Of a stretch of DNA of 64,000 nt, positions 52,414-61,816 are shown piece by piece; the first letter of the stretch is position 1, and each line of letters begins with the position of its first letter. The position numbers were made by a program, and so were the translations under genes. The notes under the pieces were generated by a model. It ran no database searches. It worked only from the letters and a program-made list of their open reading frames with translations, and had not been told where the DNA came from. This stretch comes from Pseudomonadota bacterium (GTDB taxonomy: Bacteria; Pseudomonadota; Alphaproteobacteria; Micropepsales; Micropepsaceae). The stretch is from contig JACQDN010000040.1 in assembly GCA_016201105.1 (NCBI GenBank), positions 1-64,000 on the forward strand, given 5' to 3'.

Positions 52414-53173
52414 CTTTCAAGCGGAGATGACCGCCTATCTGCTGTCGCCGCCCGGTCCGAGCGTGCCGGACTCCTTGCTGGCCCTGCTGCCGTCGGATGG
52501 CCCTCACAACCCCAAGCGCTTCGCCGTCTACAAGAACAATGTCTACGCCAGGCTTGTAGACGCTTTGCGCGATACGTTTCCGGCCGTTGAACGGCTGGTC
52601 GGCGAAGAGTTCTTCCGCTACGCAGCCGTCCAATACGTCGCTCAAACTCCGCCAAGGATAGGGACGCTTCTGGCCTACGGCGGATCGTTTCCGCAGTTCC
52701 TCAGCACCTTTCCGCCAGCCGGCACGGTTCCGTATCTCAGCGACGTCGCACGGCTGGAATATCTCTATCTTGAGTCCTATCACGCGCCCGACGCAGCGCC
52801 GATCGTCAGCCTGCCGAGCGATCGCGAGCAACTTCGGCCGATGCTGCATCCGTCGGCGCGGCTGATGACGTCGCCGTTTCAAGTGTCGCGGATCTGGGAG
52901 TTGAACAGGAGCGAGGCGACGTTCGACAACGTCACGCTGCCGCAGCAGCGCGAATACCTCCTCATTGTCCGACCGGAGCGTGAGGTCGAAGTACGCCGTC
53001 TATCGCTTGGCGCCTATGCCGCGGTTCTTGCGTTCGCAGACGGCGGTTCGCTGGCTGCGGCGTATGAAGAAGCCACCTGGGCGAATCCGAGTTTCGATTT
53101 CGCGGCGCACGTCGAAACGCTGGCGAAGGCTGGAACGTTTGTGGCCTTCACCGAACACGACGTCCAGCAATGA
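52397..53173 (+). CDS. bufC: DUF2063 family partner protein of the MNIO enzyme (BufC)
   Basis: 258 residues; ATG 52397 lies 17 bases before the bufB stop. The N-terminal LRDFQAEMTAYLL and NNVYARLVDALRDTFPAVERLVGEEFFRYAA are the DUF2063 signature. The partner binds the precursor leader and delivers it to the MNIO enzyme. Overlaps the next gene by ATGA. Confidence 0.9.
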   Translation: MLPLRDFQAEMTAYLLSPPGPSVPDSLLALLPSDGPHNPKRFAVYKNNVYARLVDALRDTFPAVERLVGEEFFRYAAVQYVAQTPPRIGTLLAYGGSFPQFLSTFPPAGTVPYLSDVARLEYLYLESYHAPDAAPIVSLPSDREQLRPMLHPSARLMTSPFQVSRIWELNRSEATFDNVTLPQQREYLLIVRPEREVEVRRLSLGAYAAVLAFADGGSLAAAYEEATWANPSFDFAAHVETLAKAGTFVAFTEHDVQQ

Positions 53174-53661
53174 GCAATCAGATGAGCATGAAAAGCAGGA
53201 GTTCTCTCAATCCTATCCAAGCCGGGCTGAGGCTCGTGCGATGGCTGGAAGGCGTGTCGTACGACACGCTGCTGGCGACGCCGGCGCGGATCTTCATCGC
53301 CGTCACGTTCTTTCTGTCCGGGCGCACGAAGGTCGACGGACTTCTGACTCTCAAGCCCAGCACCTATTATCTGTTTCAATACGAGTACAAGGTGCCGTTC
53401 ATTCCGCCGCAGATCGCCGCGCATATCGCGGCGTATTCCGAGCATCTGTTTCCAATGCTTCTCGTCATCGGATTCGCGTCGCGGCTAAGCGCTTTGGCGC
53501 TGTTGGGCATGACGACCGTGATCGAAGTGTTCGTCTATCCCGATGCCTGGGAAACCCATCTCGGCTGGGCCACGGCGCTTGCGTTCATCCTGTTTCGCGG
53601 TCCCGGGGCATTGTCGCTGGATTATCTCGTCCGAAGGCGATTCGATGGCCCGCGGGCCTAG
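53170..53661 (+). CDS. DoxX-family membrane protein of the bufferin operon
   Basis: 163 residues with four hydrophobic helices. The segment ARIFIAVTFFLSGRTKVDG near residue 42 and SEHLFPMLLVIGFASRLSALAL belong to DoxX. DoxX-type proteins are the regular fourth gene of DUF2282/DUF692/DUF2063 operons. Their role is unclear; electron transfer or membrane anchoring of the modifying complex has been suggested. Confidence 0.85.
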   Translation: MSNQMSMKSRSSLNPIQAGLRLVRWLEGVSYDTLLATPARIFIAVTFFLSGRTKVDGLLTLKPSTYYLFQYEYKVPFIPPQIAAHIAAYSEHLFPMLLVIGFASRLSALALLGMTTVIEVFVYPDAWETHLGWATALAFILFRGPGALSLDYLVRRRFDGPRA

Positions 53662-53680
53662 GCAAACTTCGGAGGCGCCC

Positions 53681-55051
53681 ATGAACATCACGCCGATCCG
53701 TGTCACACTAGCGGCGTTTCTCAGCGTTACGCTCACAACCTGTGCTCAGCGCTCGTGGAATGCACCGCTTGTCGAGAGCGATCCGGCGCCGCGGTATGAC
53801 TTCAGCAGCCGTCTTCCGCGCGGCAATGCGCAAAACGTTTTTGTTGTGCTCGCCTTTTCCGGAGGCGGGACGCGCGCCGCGGCGTTTTCCTACGGCGTTC
53901 TCAAGGCGCTGCGGAACACGCCCGTAACGATTGCCGGTCAAACCGGCTCTTTGTTGGACCAGGTCGACGTCGTCTCATCGGTGTCCGGAGGAAGTTACAC
54001 GGCGGCTTACTATGGCGTGTTTGGCGAACGCATCTTTGACGACTTCGAATTAAAATTTCTGAAGCGTGATGTCGAAGCCGGCATGTTAAGCGAGCTGCTC
54101 GATCCGCTCAACGACGGATCGCTTTTCAGATCCGATTACAATCGTACGGATTTGGCGGCCCATTGGCTGGACTCCAATGTTTTCGATCACAAGACATTTG
54201 CGGACACATCGCTCGGGTATTTGCCGTTCATCATCATCAACGCCAGCGATATCAATACCGGACTGACATTTTCGTTCATCCAGCAGCAGTTCGATTTCTT
54301 ATGTTCGAATCTAAGTTCCTATCCGATCGCCAACGCCGTGATGGCATCCTCTGCCGTGCCGGCTATCTTCGCGCCGATCGCAGTTCGAAACTTCGATGAG
54401 GACTGCGCGCAACGACGCGATTCCTGGGTGCCTTATGAGCTGGCGGTCGATGATCCCTACACCCGCGAGCATCAGGTCGCGCGGGCCCTGGACCGCTACT
54501 TCGACCCCGCCCGCATGCCGATCGTTCGACTCCTGGACGGCGGAATCACGGATAATCTTGGGGTGAGAGGTTCCATGATGAGTCCGGTGGCTCACTACGG
54601 AAATGTCGAGGACATGGCAGGAGCGTTCACGCCGGAAGCATTGGACCGCGTGACGGATGTGCTTGTGATTGTGGCCAACGCCCAAGTCTACAATGAATTC
54701 CAGTGGTCGCGTGACGGCACCGATCCGTCCATACCCAGCGCCTTGGTGGCATCCTTCGGCGCGGCGATTGATATTCTGAGCACGGAAACCGTTTCTTTGG
54801 CCAGAAGCGGCTTTCAGATGTGGGCTGACAATATAAACGCACGCCGCAAGCCGGGCGCTCCGCGCGTCAGAGTGCATTTTGCAACCTTGACGTTTGACGA
54901 CATCAAGGACCCGACGCAGAGAGCGCGGTTCAATGCCATCCCCACGGCCCTGTCGTTGCCTGCAAAGGATGTAGACGATCTGGAGTCGCTGGCCGGCACA
55001 CTTGTGGGCCAGTCGCCGGAGATTCAGGGTTTCGTAAAGTCATTGCACTGA
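53681..55051 (+). CDS. patatin-like phospholipase lipoprotein
   Basis: 456 residues from ATG 53681 (GGAGGCGCCC upstream; the open frame to 53543 only covers doxX). Lipobox LTTC with Cys21. The patatin catalytic site is complete: oxyanion loop FSGGGTRAAAFS (about residue 60), nucleophile in SSVSGGSY (Ser102), and catalytic Asp in RLLDGGITDNLG. It is predicted to be anchored in the outer or inner membrane and hydrolyse acyl esters. It lies 19 bases after the bufferin operon but with no functional link that I can see. Confidence 0.85.
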   Translation: MNITPIRVTLAAFLSVTLTTCAQRSWNAPLVESDPAPRYDFSSRLPRGNAQNVFVVLAFSGGGTRAAAFSYGVLKALRNTPVTIAGQTGSLLDQVDVVSSVSGGSYTAAYYGVFGERIFDDFELKFLKRDVEAGMLSELLDPLNDGSLFRSDYNRTDLAAHWLDSNVFDHKTFADTSLGYLPFIIINASDINTGLTFSFIQQQFDFLCSNLSSYPIANAVMASSAVPAIFAPIAVRNFDEDCAQRRDSWVPYELAVDDPYTREHQVARALDRYFDPARMPIVRLLDGGITDNLGVRGSMMSPVAHYGNVEDMAGAFTPEALDRVTDVLVIVANAQVYNEFQWSRDGTDPSIPSALVASFGAAIDILSTETVSLARSGFQMWADNINARRKPGAPRVRVHFATLTFDDIKDPTQRARFNAIPTALSLPAKDVDDLESLAGTLVGQSPEIQGFVKSLH

Positions 55052-55058
55052 ATTTCGC

Positions 55059-55604
55059 TTAGCGCTCCAAAAGCTGCAGGAGGCCGGCGTAACCTCCCTT
55101 GTGCAGGCGCTCTCCGGATACCCGGAAATATTCCGGTCCAGCGGCAATACCAACTCCCTCGACGAGCCGGTTCATAAAATTGAAAAGCGCGCAGACCGAT
55201 ATCGCATCGTAAAGCGCCTGGTCGTTCCACCCGGCCGCGTACACGGCATCGGCGTCGGCGCGGCCCAGGCGAGCGGGCAGGACGGTCAATTTGCGAACAT
55301 AGTGCAGGATCGGCTTGATCCTGGAATGTACGAGCGCCGAATCGACGTTGGCCAACAATGCCTGCAGAACGTCCGGTGCGATGCCGAACGCCTCGGCCGT
55401 CACGCTGTGCACGCCGTGGCAGTAGCTGCAGACATTCAGCCCCGAAACATACGCAGCGATGAGCTCGCGCTCGCCAATGCTCAGCGGCGATTGTCCGCGC
55501 ATGAGTTGCTCGTGATATTCGATCAAGGGCCGGGCTGTGGCGGGGTAGGCGCGAAAAACGTCCAGCAAAGTTGCACTCTCCTGAACATGTTTTAGGAACG
55601 GCAT
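55059..55604 (-). CDS. AhpD/carboxymuconolactone decarboxylase-like peroxidase
   Basis: 181 residues from ATG 55604 (ATG 55637 also possible). The alkylhydroperoxidase motif CSYCHGVHSVTAE with two redox cysteines and a proton-relay histidine is followed by two further helices. Such peroxidase-related proteins accompany radical SAM/ArsM arsenosugar clusters. It diverges from the radical SAM gene. Confidence 0.8.
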   Translation of the reverse strand: MPFLKHVQESATLLDVFRAYPATARPLIEYHEQLMRGQSPLSIGERELIAAYVSGLNVCSYCHGVHSVTAEAFGIAPDVLQALLANVDSALVHSRIKPILHYVRKLTVLPARLGRADADAVYAAGWNDQALYDAISVCALFNFMNRLVEGVGIAAGPEYFRVSGERLHKGGYAGLLQLLER

Positions 55605-55727
55605 TTCCCGGTTCTCCGCCAGATCACGACCGATCATAGCGGAAGCGCAGCGGCATTAGGAATGACGCACTTCGCCGTCACCCCCGCGAAACCTTTGCCC
55701 GCGCCGCTACGAATAACCAATAGGAGA

Positions 55728-55749
55728 CACGCCGGAACAATCCGGCGTG
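55728..55749 (+). promoter_or_regulatory. leader hairpin before the radical SAM gene
   Basis: CACGCCGGA-ACAA-TCCGGCGTG is a perfect 9-bp stem with a tetraloop, 20 bases upstream of ATG 55770 and directly after TAGGAGA. No U-run follows. It may occlude or expose a translation start, or stabilise the message; no regulator is obvious. Confidence 0.4.
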
Positions 55750-55769
55750 CAGGCGCTGAAGAACCCGGT

Positions 55770-56744
55770 ATGACCAATCTGAATTTGCCCGATCGATCGC
55801 GGTCCGTGGACGCGAACAAGTCCACCGCCGAAAGGAAATTCAGCGATCCCTACTGGACCGCCAAAGGGGAACGCAGGGCGGTGGTCGAGCCAATCGGCCT
55901 GAAGACCCTGTGGTTCAACACGGGCACGCTCTGCAACCTCACTTGCAAGGGCTGCTACATCGATTCGAGTCCCTACAACGACCGCCTTGTCTATCTGGCG
56001 CGCGACGAGGTCCGTCGCTTTCTCGCGGAAGCAAAAAAGAACCATGGCGGCATCGTCGAAATCGGATTCACCGGTGGCGAGCCCTTCATGAATCCAGACA
56101 TTGTCGCAATGCTCCATGACGCTCTTTCGTGCGGCTATCGTGTGCTTGTGCTGACCAACGCGATGACGCCCATGCGGCACCGACGCGAGGCCTTGCTCGA
56201 CCTCAACACACAGTATCGCGATCGTTTTTCGCTGCGAGTCTCGCTCGACCATTTTACGCAAGCAGGTCACGAGCGCGTACGCGGCCTCTACTCTTGGGCG
56301 CCAGCGATCGAAGGACTGAAATGGCTGTCCAATCGGGGCTTCGATATCGCAGTAGCGGCGCGACTTCTGCGCGACGACGAGCAGACGACGCGGTCCGGCT
56401 TCAACCGGCTGTTTGCGGATGAGGACGTCGCAATCGATGCCTACGAACCACACCGGCTGGTTCTATTTCCGGAAATGGATGCATCGGTTGAGGTCCCGGA
56501 AATCTCGGAGCACTGCTGGACGATTTTGGGCAAAAGACCATCCGATCTCATGTGTGCTTCATCCCGCATGGTGATCAAGCGCAAAGGAGACGATCGACCA
56601 GCGGTCGTCTCCTGCACACTCCTTCCATACGAGGAAGAATTCGGAATGGGCCGCACGTTGACTGAAGCGTGCAGGCCCGTGCGCCTCAACCATCCCCATT
56701 GCGCGAAATTTTGCGTTCTCGGCGGCGCTTCCTGCAGTGCTTGA
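55770..56744 (+). CDS. radical SAM protein of the arsenosugar-type cluster
   Basis: 324 residues from ATG 55770; an upstream ATG at 55662 would add an Arg-rich extension overlapping the hairpin. The FeS-binding motif CNLTCKGCYIDS (CxxxCxxC, near residue 55), FTGGEPF, and SLRVSLDH match radical SAM. A C-terminal cluster (EACRPVRLNHPHCAKFCVLG and SCSA) could bind a second cluster. ArsS-type arsenosugar enzymes are expected here, but the cluster reads CNLTCKGC and no ArsS/DUF3641 domain is evident. It could make an organoarsenical carbon-arsenic bond or another product. Co-transcribed with arsM. Confidence 0.75.
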   Translation: MTNLNLPDRSRSVDANKSTAERKFSDPYWTAKGERRAVVEPIGLKTLWFNTGTLCNLTCKGCYIDSSPYNDRLVYLARDEVRRFLAEAKKNHGGIVEIGFTGGEPFMNPDIVAMLHDALSCGYRVLVLTNAMTPMRHRREALLDLNTQYRDRFSLRVSLDHFTQAGHERVRGLYSWAPAIEGLKWLSNRGFDIAVAARLLRDDEQTTRSGFNRLFADEDVAIDAYEPHRLVLFPEMDASVEVPEISEHCWTILGKRPSDLMCASSRMVIKRKGDDRPAVVSCTLLPYEEEFGMGRTLTEACRPVRLNHPHCAKFCVLGGASCSA

Positions 56745-56769
56745 CCGAACGAGAGAAGGCACATCGGAC

Positions 56770-57816
56770 ATGACGGAGAAGCAACACTCACTGGAAGCTA
56801 TACGACGCTATTACGGCGAGGTCTTGAACTCGTCGGCGGACTTGCAAACGTCGGCCTGCTGCATCGCCGAGCCGCCGGAGCCCCATATCGCACTCGCACT
56901 GGCGAATGTTCACGAGGAAATCAAGACGCGCTTCTACGGATGCGGCTCTCCCATTCCGCTGGTGCTTGAGGGCGCGCGCGTGCTCGATCTCGGATGCGGC
57001 ACCGGCCGGGATTGCTACATCCTCTCCCAGTTGGTCGGACCCAGCGGAAGTGTGGTCGGCGTCGATATGACGGAGAGCCAACTCGCGGTGGCGCGCAAGC
57101 ACCGCGATCATCATGTAAAAAAGTTTGGCTACGCGAACGTTGAATTTCGAGAAGGTTACATCGAAGATTTGAACACGGCGCGTATTGCCGACGAGAGCGT
57201 CGATGTTGCGGTTTCGAACTGCGTTATCAACCTGTCGCCCGATAAGCCAAGCGTCCTGCGTGAAATTTTCCGCGTGTTGAAACCGGACGGCGAACTCTAC
57301 TTTTCGGATATCTTCGCCGATCGCCGCATCCCGCCCGAACTCGCCGCCGATCCCATTCTTCGTGGCGAGTGCCTTGGCGGGGCGCTCTACTGGGAAGATT
57401 TTCGCCGCTTGCTGGCGGACTCCGGCTGCCGCGATGCACGAACATCGACGCGCCGCCGCGTAGCCATCGCTAACCCAGGGATCGAGGCTCAGCTGGGCGG
57501 GGTTGCGTTTCACTCCGTTACCGTGCGCGCTTTCAAGCTGGACTTGGAAGACCGTTGCGAGGACTACGGCCAGGCTGTCGTCTACAATGGCACAGTGCGT
57601 GAAGCGCCCCGCGCATTTGTTCTCGACGATCATCATCGCTTCGATACCGGAAAAGTCGTAACGGTTTGCGGGAACACTGCCGACATGATCGCGCGCACCC
57701 GTTATGCGCCGCATTTTAGGCTGATCGGCGACAAGTCTACCCACTACGGCCTATTCGATTGTACTCCCTCCCGACAAGAGAGAGATGACACTGCTTCGAG
57801 CGCAAAGTGCTGTTGA
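56770..57816 (+). CDS. arsM: arsenite methyltransferase
   Basis: 348 residues from ATG 56770. ArsM signature: LDLGCGTGRDCY (SAM loop near residue 73), SNCVINLSPDKPSVLREIFR, and the four arsenic-binding cysteines Cys31, Cys58, Cys151 and Cys201, with C-terminal tail ending KCC. It methylates As(III) to mono- and dimethylarsenicals. It is downstream of the radical SAM gene and upstream of a phosphate transporter, consistent with an arsenosugar cluster. Confidence 0.92.
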   Translation: MTEKQHSLEAIRRYYGEVLNSSADLQTSACCIAEPPEPHIALALANVHEEIKTRFYGCGSPIPLVLEGARVLDLGCGTGRDCYILSQLVGPSGSVVGVDMTESQLAVARKHRDHHVKKFGYANVEFREGYIEDLNTARIADESVDVAVSNCVINLSPDKPSVLREIFRVLKPDGELYFSDIFADRRIPPELAADPILRGECLGGALYWEDFRRLLADSGCRDARTSTRRRVAIANPGIEAQLGGVAFHSVTVRAFKLDLEDRCEDYGQAVVYNGTVREAPRAFVLDDHHRFDTGKVVTVCGNTADMIARTRYAPHFRLIGDKSTHYGLFDCTPSRQERDDTASSAKCC

Positions 57817-57825
57817 GGTGGAGTG

Positions 57826-58893
57826 ATGCTTTCAGCGATCCTTTTTATCGCCGCCTTGGCGCTGGCATGGGCCAATGGCGCCAACGACGTGTCTAAAGGC
57901 ATCGCCGCGCTGGCCGGCAGCGGCGTCGCCAGTGCGCGCACAGCCTGGCTTCTCGGGACTGCGACGACTCTCGCCGGCGGTATTGTTGCGATCTTTTGGG
58001 GAAATGCACTCAGCACATTGTTCGGCGGCGGCTTTCTGCAAGGTGCATCGTCCCTCCCGATGGCAGCGGCACTTGCGGCGCTTCTTGGATCGGCCGGATT
58101 CGTCCTTCTTGCCACGTGGCGCCGGTGGCCTGTTTCCACAACGCATGCCCTGATTGGGGGCATTGTGGGTGCGGCAGCTATCCAGTTCGGCGTCCGGCAG
58201 ATTGCGTTTCAAGCTATGGCCAGCAAGTTCCTGGTGCCCCTGCTGCTCAGTCCGTTGTTGGCAATTGGTGTGTGCTGGGTATTGCTGCGCCTCAACCGGG
58301 TTCTTGAGGCACACATGCCACAGTGGACCCCAGGTTGCTGCGATTTTGCCGAGTACAAGCGCGATCCCTTCGCCTGTGCGCCGGGAGGCCAACACGTTTC
58401 ACCGCTCGTAAAACGCACGTGGCTGCTTCTGCATTGGCTAAGCGGCGGCGCGGTGAGTTTTGCGCGAGGCCTCAACGACGTGCCGAAAATGGCCGCTCTT
58501 ATGATCCCGGCCGTGCTGGCTTGGCCTGCGGTCGGGCCGGCTCACAGTGCGGCACTCGCCGTCGGGCTCACTGCTTTGTCCATGACCGGCGGAGCAATTC
58601 TCGGGGGGCGAAGACTGCTGCCGGTGTTGGCCGAACAAGTGTCGACGATGACGCCGGCCACCGGGCTGATGGCAAATTTGGGAACTGCCCTCTTGGTCTT
58701 GGGCGCGACACCGTTGGGACTGCCGGTCTCGACGACCCATGTTGCAACCGGATCTCTGATTGGTGTGCGCGTCGCCGACCGCGCTCCGCCCCATGTAGCC
58801 GATGCGCTTCGCACGATACTCATGGCGTGGCTTGTGACCCTGCCCGCTGCCGCAGTTGTGTCCGCAGCGATTGCATTGGTTCTAGTGCGATGA
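57826..58893 (+). CDS. PiT-family inorganic phosphate transporter
   Basis: 355 residues with two GANDV-type halves: LAWANGANDVSKGIAALAGS at the N-terminus and SFARGLNDVPKMAALMI in the second half, plus PVSTTHALIGG and PVSTTHVATGS repeats. This duplicated signature is unique to PiT carriers, which cotransport phosphate (and arsenate) with H+ or Na+. Placement in an arsenic cluster suggests arsenate/phosphate import, or avoidance of high-affinity Pst arsenate uptake. ATG 57826 follows GAGGTGGA. Confidence 0.93.
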   Translation: MLSAILFIAALALAWANGANDVSKGIAALAGSGVASARTAWLLGTATTLAGGIVAIFWGNALSTLFGGGFLQGASSLPMAAALAALLGSAGFVLLATWRRWPVSTTHALIGGIVGAAAIQFGVRQIAFQAMASKFLVPLLLSPLLAIGVCWVLLRLNRVLEAHMPQWTPGCCDFAEYKRDPFACAPGGQHVSPLVKRTWLLLHWLSGGAVSFARGLNDVPKMAALMIPAVLAWPAVGPAHSAALAVGLTALSMTGGAILGGRRLLPVLAEQVSTMTPATGLMANLGTALLVLGATPLGLPVSTTHVATGSLIGVRVADRAPPHVADALRTILMAWLVTLPAAAVVSAAIALVLVR

Positions 58894-59615
58894 GGACTCT
58901 TTCGCAGGATTCGTCCGATCGCGCGAAATGGTTTCGCCTTTCGCTCCTGCCGGCGGTATTCGCAATCGCGGTCGCTCTAATTTTTGTCCTTCACCTGGAC
59001 CGTTACCTTACACTTCACTCGCTGGCGAGCCATCGCGAATGGTTGATCGGGCAAGTCGCCCAACATCCTGCGCTCACGGCCATCGGCTTTGTCGCAATTT
59101 ACCTCCTGGCGACCGTTTTTTCTTTGCCCGGTTCGTCCATCCTTACTATGGCGGGTGGATTTCTCTTCGGACTTGTTTTCGGAGCAATGATATCCGTGGC
59201 TGCGGCGACGTTGGGTGCCATTGTACTTTTCGTCATAGCGAGGACGAGTTTTGCGGCCTATTTTCAAAATCGGGTGCAAGGCACAATCGGCAAGCTTCGG
59301 TCCGGCTTTGCGAAGAGTGCGCTGAGCTACCTCCTGTTCCTGCGCCTTGTTCCGATCTTCCCGTTCTGGCTCGTCAATCTTGCGGCGGCTTTGCTGGATG
59401 TGCGGTTGCGGACTTTCGTACTTGGCACGTTCTTCGGCATTATCCCGGGCGCTGCGGTTTACGCCAGCATCGGAAGCGGACTGGGCGAAATGCTGGATCG
59501 CGGTCAAACGCCGGACCTAGGCGCCGTTTTCCAGCCTTCCATTCTTATTCCCTTGCTTGCGCTGGCCGTCTTGTCGCTGGCACCCGTTGCATACCGTCGT
59601 TGGAAGCCCGCCTGA
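58890..59615 (+). CDS. TVP38/TMEM64 (SNARE-associated, DedA-like) membrane protein
   Basis: 241 residues. The core FSLPGSSILTMAGGFLFGLVF and LLFLRLVPIFPFWLVNLAAAL, ending in the G(IIPGAAVYASIGSGLG) segment, is the TVP38/VTT domain. It overlaps the PiT stop by four bases (ATGA). These proteins may be lipid scramblases or transporters; TVP38 genes are recurrent members of arsenosugar clusters. Confidence 0.85.
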   Translation: MRTLSQDSSDRAKWFRLSLLPAVFAIAVALIFVLHLDRYLTLHSLASHREWLIGQVAQHPALTAIGFVAIYLLATVFSLPGSSILTMAGGFLFGLVFGAMISVAAATLGAIVLFVIARTSFAAYFQNRVQGTIGKLRSGFAKSALSYLLFLRLVPIFPFWLVNLAAALLDVRLRTFVLGTFFGIIPGAAVYASIGSGLGEMLDRGQTPDLGAVFQPSILIPLLALAVLSLAPVAYRRWKPA

Positions 59616-59616
59616 G

Positions 59617-61047
59617 ATGGCCGCCCGTGCGAAAACCCTGAACTGCGATGTCTGTGTTATCGGCGCAGGTTCGGCCGGTCTTTCCGTTGCGGCAGGCGCC
59701 GCGCAATTGGGCGCACGCGTTGTCTTGTTCGAACGAGCCAAGATGGGCGGCGATTGTTTGAACTACGGGTGCGTACCGTCTAAGGCCCTGCTCGCCGCCG
59801 CACATGCCGCGCAGGCTGTAACCGAAGCAAGAGATTTCGGCATCACTGCGGGCCGACCGGAGGTCGATTTTCCCGCCGTCATGAGACACGTTCAAGACGC
59901 GATTTCGCAGATTGCACCGCACGATTCCGTCGAACGCTTCGAACGGCTCGGCGTGCGCGTGATCCAAGCAGAGGCGCGTTTCGTGGGCCCGCGCGAGATC
60001 GTCGGCGGCGATCTTCGTGTGCGCGCCAAGCGCATCGTCGTCGCCACGGGATCCACAGCCGTCATTCCAGCCATTCCGGGGATCGACCGGGTGCCGCTGC
60101 TGACGAACGAATCCATCTTCTCGCTCGAAACTCGGCCTGAGCATCTTCTGATCATCGGCGGCGGCCCCATCGGGGTGGAGATGGCGCAAGCGTTTCGCCG
60201 GCTGGGAAGCAAGGTAACGATCTTCGAATCAACTCGCCTGCTGCAGAAGGACGAGCCCGATCTAGTAGAGCGGCTGCGACGGCAGCTGACATCTGAAGGC
60301 ATCGAGGTCCGGGAAGGCGCGAAGATTGCCGAGATCGTTAAAGTTGACCACGGAACGGAGATACGACTTGAAACAAACAGCGAGCGCATCGGCGGATCGC
60401 ATGTTCTTGTGGCGGCTGGCCGGCAGCCAAGCCTGAACACACTCCAGCTTGAGCGGGCAGGAATTCGTTATTCCGCAAGAGGGATAGAGGTCGATGCCCG
60501 GCTGCGCACATCGAACAAATATATTTACGCCTTGGGCGACGCCATTGGCCCACCGCAATTTACTCACGCCGCCGCTTATCAGGCCGGAATCGTCATCCGT
60601 AACCTGCTATTTCGGCTTGGCGCTAAAGTGAACTACCGCGCACTGCCATGGGTCACCTACACCGATCCCGAGTTGGCTCATGTGGGCTTGACCGAAGCGG
60701 AAGCCCGGCAACAGTTCGGCCGCGACTTACAGGTGACAACGGTGGATTTTTCCCAGAACGACCGGGCGCAAACCGAGCTGCGCGCGGGCGGCGAGATCAA
60801 GGTTATCACCCGGACAAACGGCACAATTCTCGGCGCAAGCATCCTGGGCAATCACGCGGGAGAAATCATCCAGCTTTGGGTATTGGCGATCTCGCAAAAG
60901 CTCCGCCTGAGCGCCCTGACCGGACTCATTTTGCCCTATCCGACGCTCGGCGAAATATCGAAGGGCGCCGCGAGCGCGTTTTACGGTCCAAAGTTGTTCA
61001 GCGCCTGGCCGAAGCGGTTCGTTCGCCTTCTTCTGTGGTTTGCCTAG
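59617..61047 (+). CDS. FAD-dependent disulfide oxidoreductase (mercuric reductase/dihydrolipoamide dehydrogenase-like)
   Basis: 476 residues. FAD loop CVIGAGSAGLSVAAGAAQLG, redox-active pair MGGDCLNYGCVPSKALL, NAD(P) loop LIIGGGPIGVEMAQAFRRLG, and YALGDAIGPPQFTHAA are visible, a typical class I pyridine nucleotide-disulfide oxidoreductase. It lacks the N-terminal MerA metal domain and the C-terminal CysCys pair of true mercuric reductases. TGAGATGG places its ATG two bases after the TVP38 stop. In this context it may reduce an arsenical or dithiol carrier. Confidence 0.85.
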   Translation: MAARAKTLNCDVCVIGAGSAGLSVAAGAAQLGARVVLFERAKMGGDCLNYGCVPSKALLAAAHAAQAVTEARDFGITAGRPEVDFPAVMRHVQDAISQIAPHDSVERFERLGVRVIQAEARFVGPREIVGGDLRVRAKRIVVATGSTAVIPAIPGIDRVPLLTNESIFSLETRPEHLLIIGGGPIGVEMAQAFRRLGSKVTIFESTRLLQKDEPDLVERLRRQLTSEGIEVREGAKIAEIVKVDHGTEIRLETNSERIGGSHVLVAAGRQPSLNTLQLERAGIRYSARGIEVDARLRTSNKYIYALGDAIGPPQFTHAAAYQAGIVIRNLLFRLGAKVNYRALPWVTYTDPELAHVGLTEAEARQQFGRDLQVTTVDFSQNDRAQTELRAGGEIKVITRTNGTILGASILGNHAGEIIQLWVLAISQKLRLSALTGLILPYPTLGEISKGAASAFYGPKLFSAWPKRFVRLLLWFA

Positions 61048-61144
61048 CAATCACCCTTTGGCCGATGCAAAGGGCTGACGCAGCATGAGATCGGGGCAGA
61101 GTTCGTCGGGATTGCGAAACGCGTTCGCGGCCGGATCGCCCGGC

Positions 61145-61816
61145 TCAGAGCAAATTGGGCCATTGGGGATCGAATTGACATTGTTCGTGATGCAAAGCCC
61201 CGCAGCCAAGCGCACGGTGATAGTCTTCGGCACAATCGATATCCCAAAGAGGATCTAGTTTCGCGGTGCTGATGTCCTCGGATTCGGCTCGCCTTTCGGT
61301 TTCGGCCATGACGTTCCGAGTGCCCCAGGGAATTCCGGTGAAGATTGACGGCGTTGCGCGCCTCAGTCCAACCAAAATGTAACCACCGTCCTCGACCGGA
61401 ACGAACGCTGCGTCCACCGAACTGAGGAGGAACTCGGCGCAGCGAACGATTTGTCGAACTCCGAGCACCACGCAATCCGTTCCGATCAATACCGCCGGCC
61501 TGCACGCCGCGAGGACACGAAACGCGTTGCACATTCGTTCGCCAAGGTCGTTCCCGGTTTGCGCCCGAAGCGATACCCGATATCGCGCCGAAAACGTTTG
61601 GAAAGCTTCATGGTCCATATCCGGCGCGCACCATAGAGAAACGGGCCCAATGCCTGCGGACAGAGCCACCTGGATGGCACGCTCGATCAGCAATCTTTGG
61701 AGCTTCGCGGCGCCGTCCGCGCCAAGACGCGGTATCAATCGGGTCTTCGCATAACCCGGGATGGGCGCCTTTGCGAATATCGCGATCTCGATCCGGTTAG
61801 CGTGCGCGCGGGACAT
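61145..61816 (-). CDS. TIGR04282-type arsenosugar-cluster glycosyltransferase (DUF2064)
   Basis: 223 residues from ATG 61816 (ATG 61822 also possible), overlapping the upstream gene by 20 bases. The nucleotide-sugar-binding N-terminus IAIFAKAPIPGYAKTRLIPRLG and the IGTDCVVL (DxD-like) and DGGYILVGL motifs are those of the DUF2064/TIGR04282 family, named from arsenosugar clusters. Ends with HEQCQFDPQWPNLL. Confidence 0.85.
   Translation of the reverse strand: MSRAHANRIEIAIFAKAPIPGYAKTRLIPRLGADGAAKLQRLLIERAIQVALSAGIGPVSLWCAPDMDHEAFQTFSARYRVSLRAQTGNDLGERMCNAFRVLAACRPAVLIGTDCVVLGVRQIVRCAEFLLSSVDAAFVPVEDGGYILVGLRRATPSIFTGIPWGTRNVMAETERRAESEDISTAKLDPLWDIDCAEDYHRALGCGALHHEQCQFDPQWPNLL

Noticed and set aside
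60262-60567. Minus-strand frames opposite the flavin disulfide reductase
   Set aside because: Shadows of a strongly conserved plus-strand enzyme.
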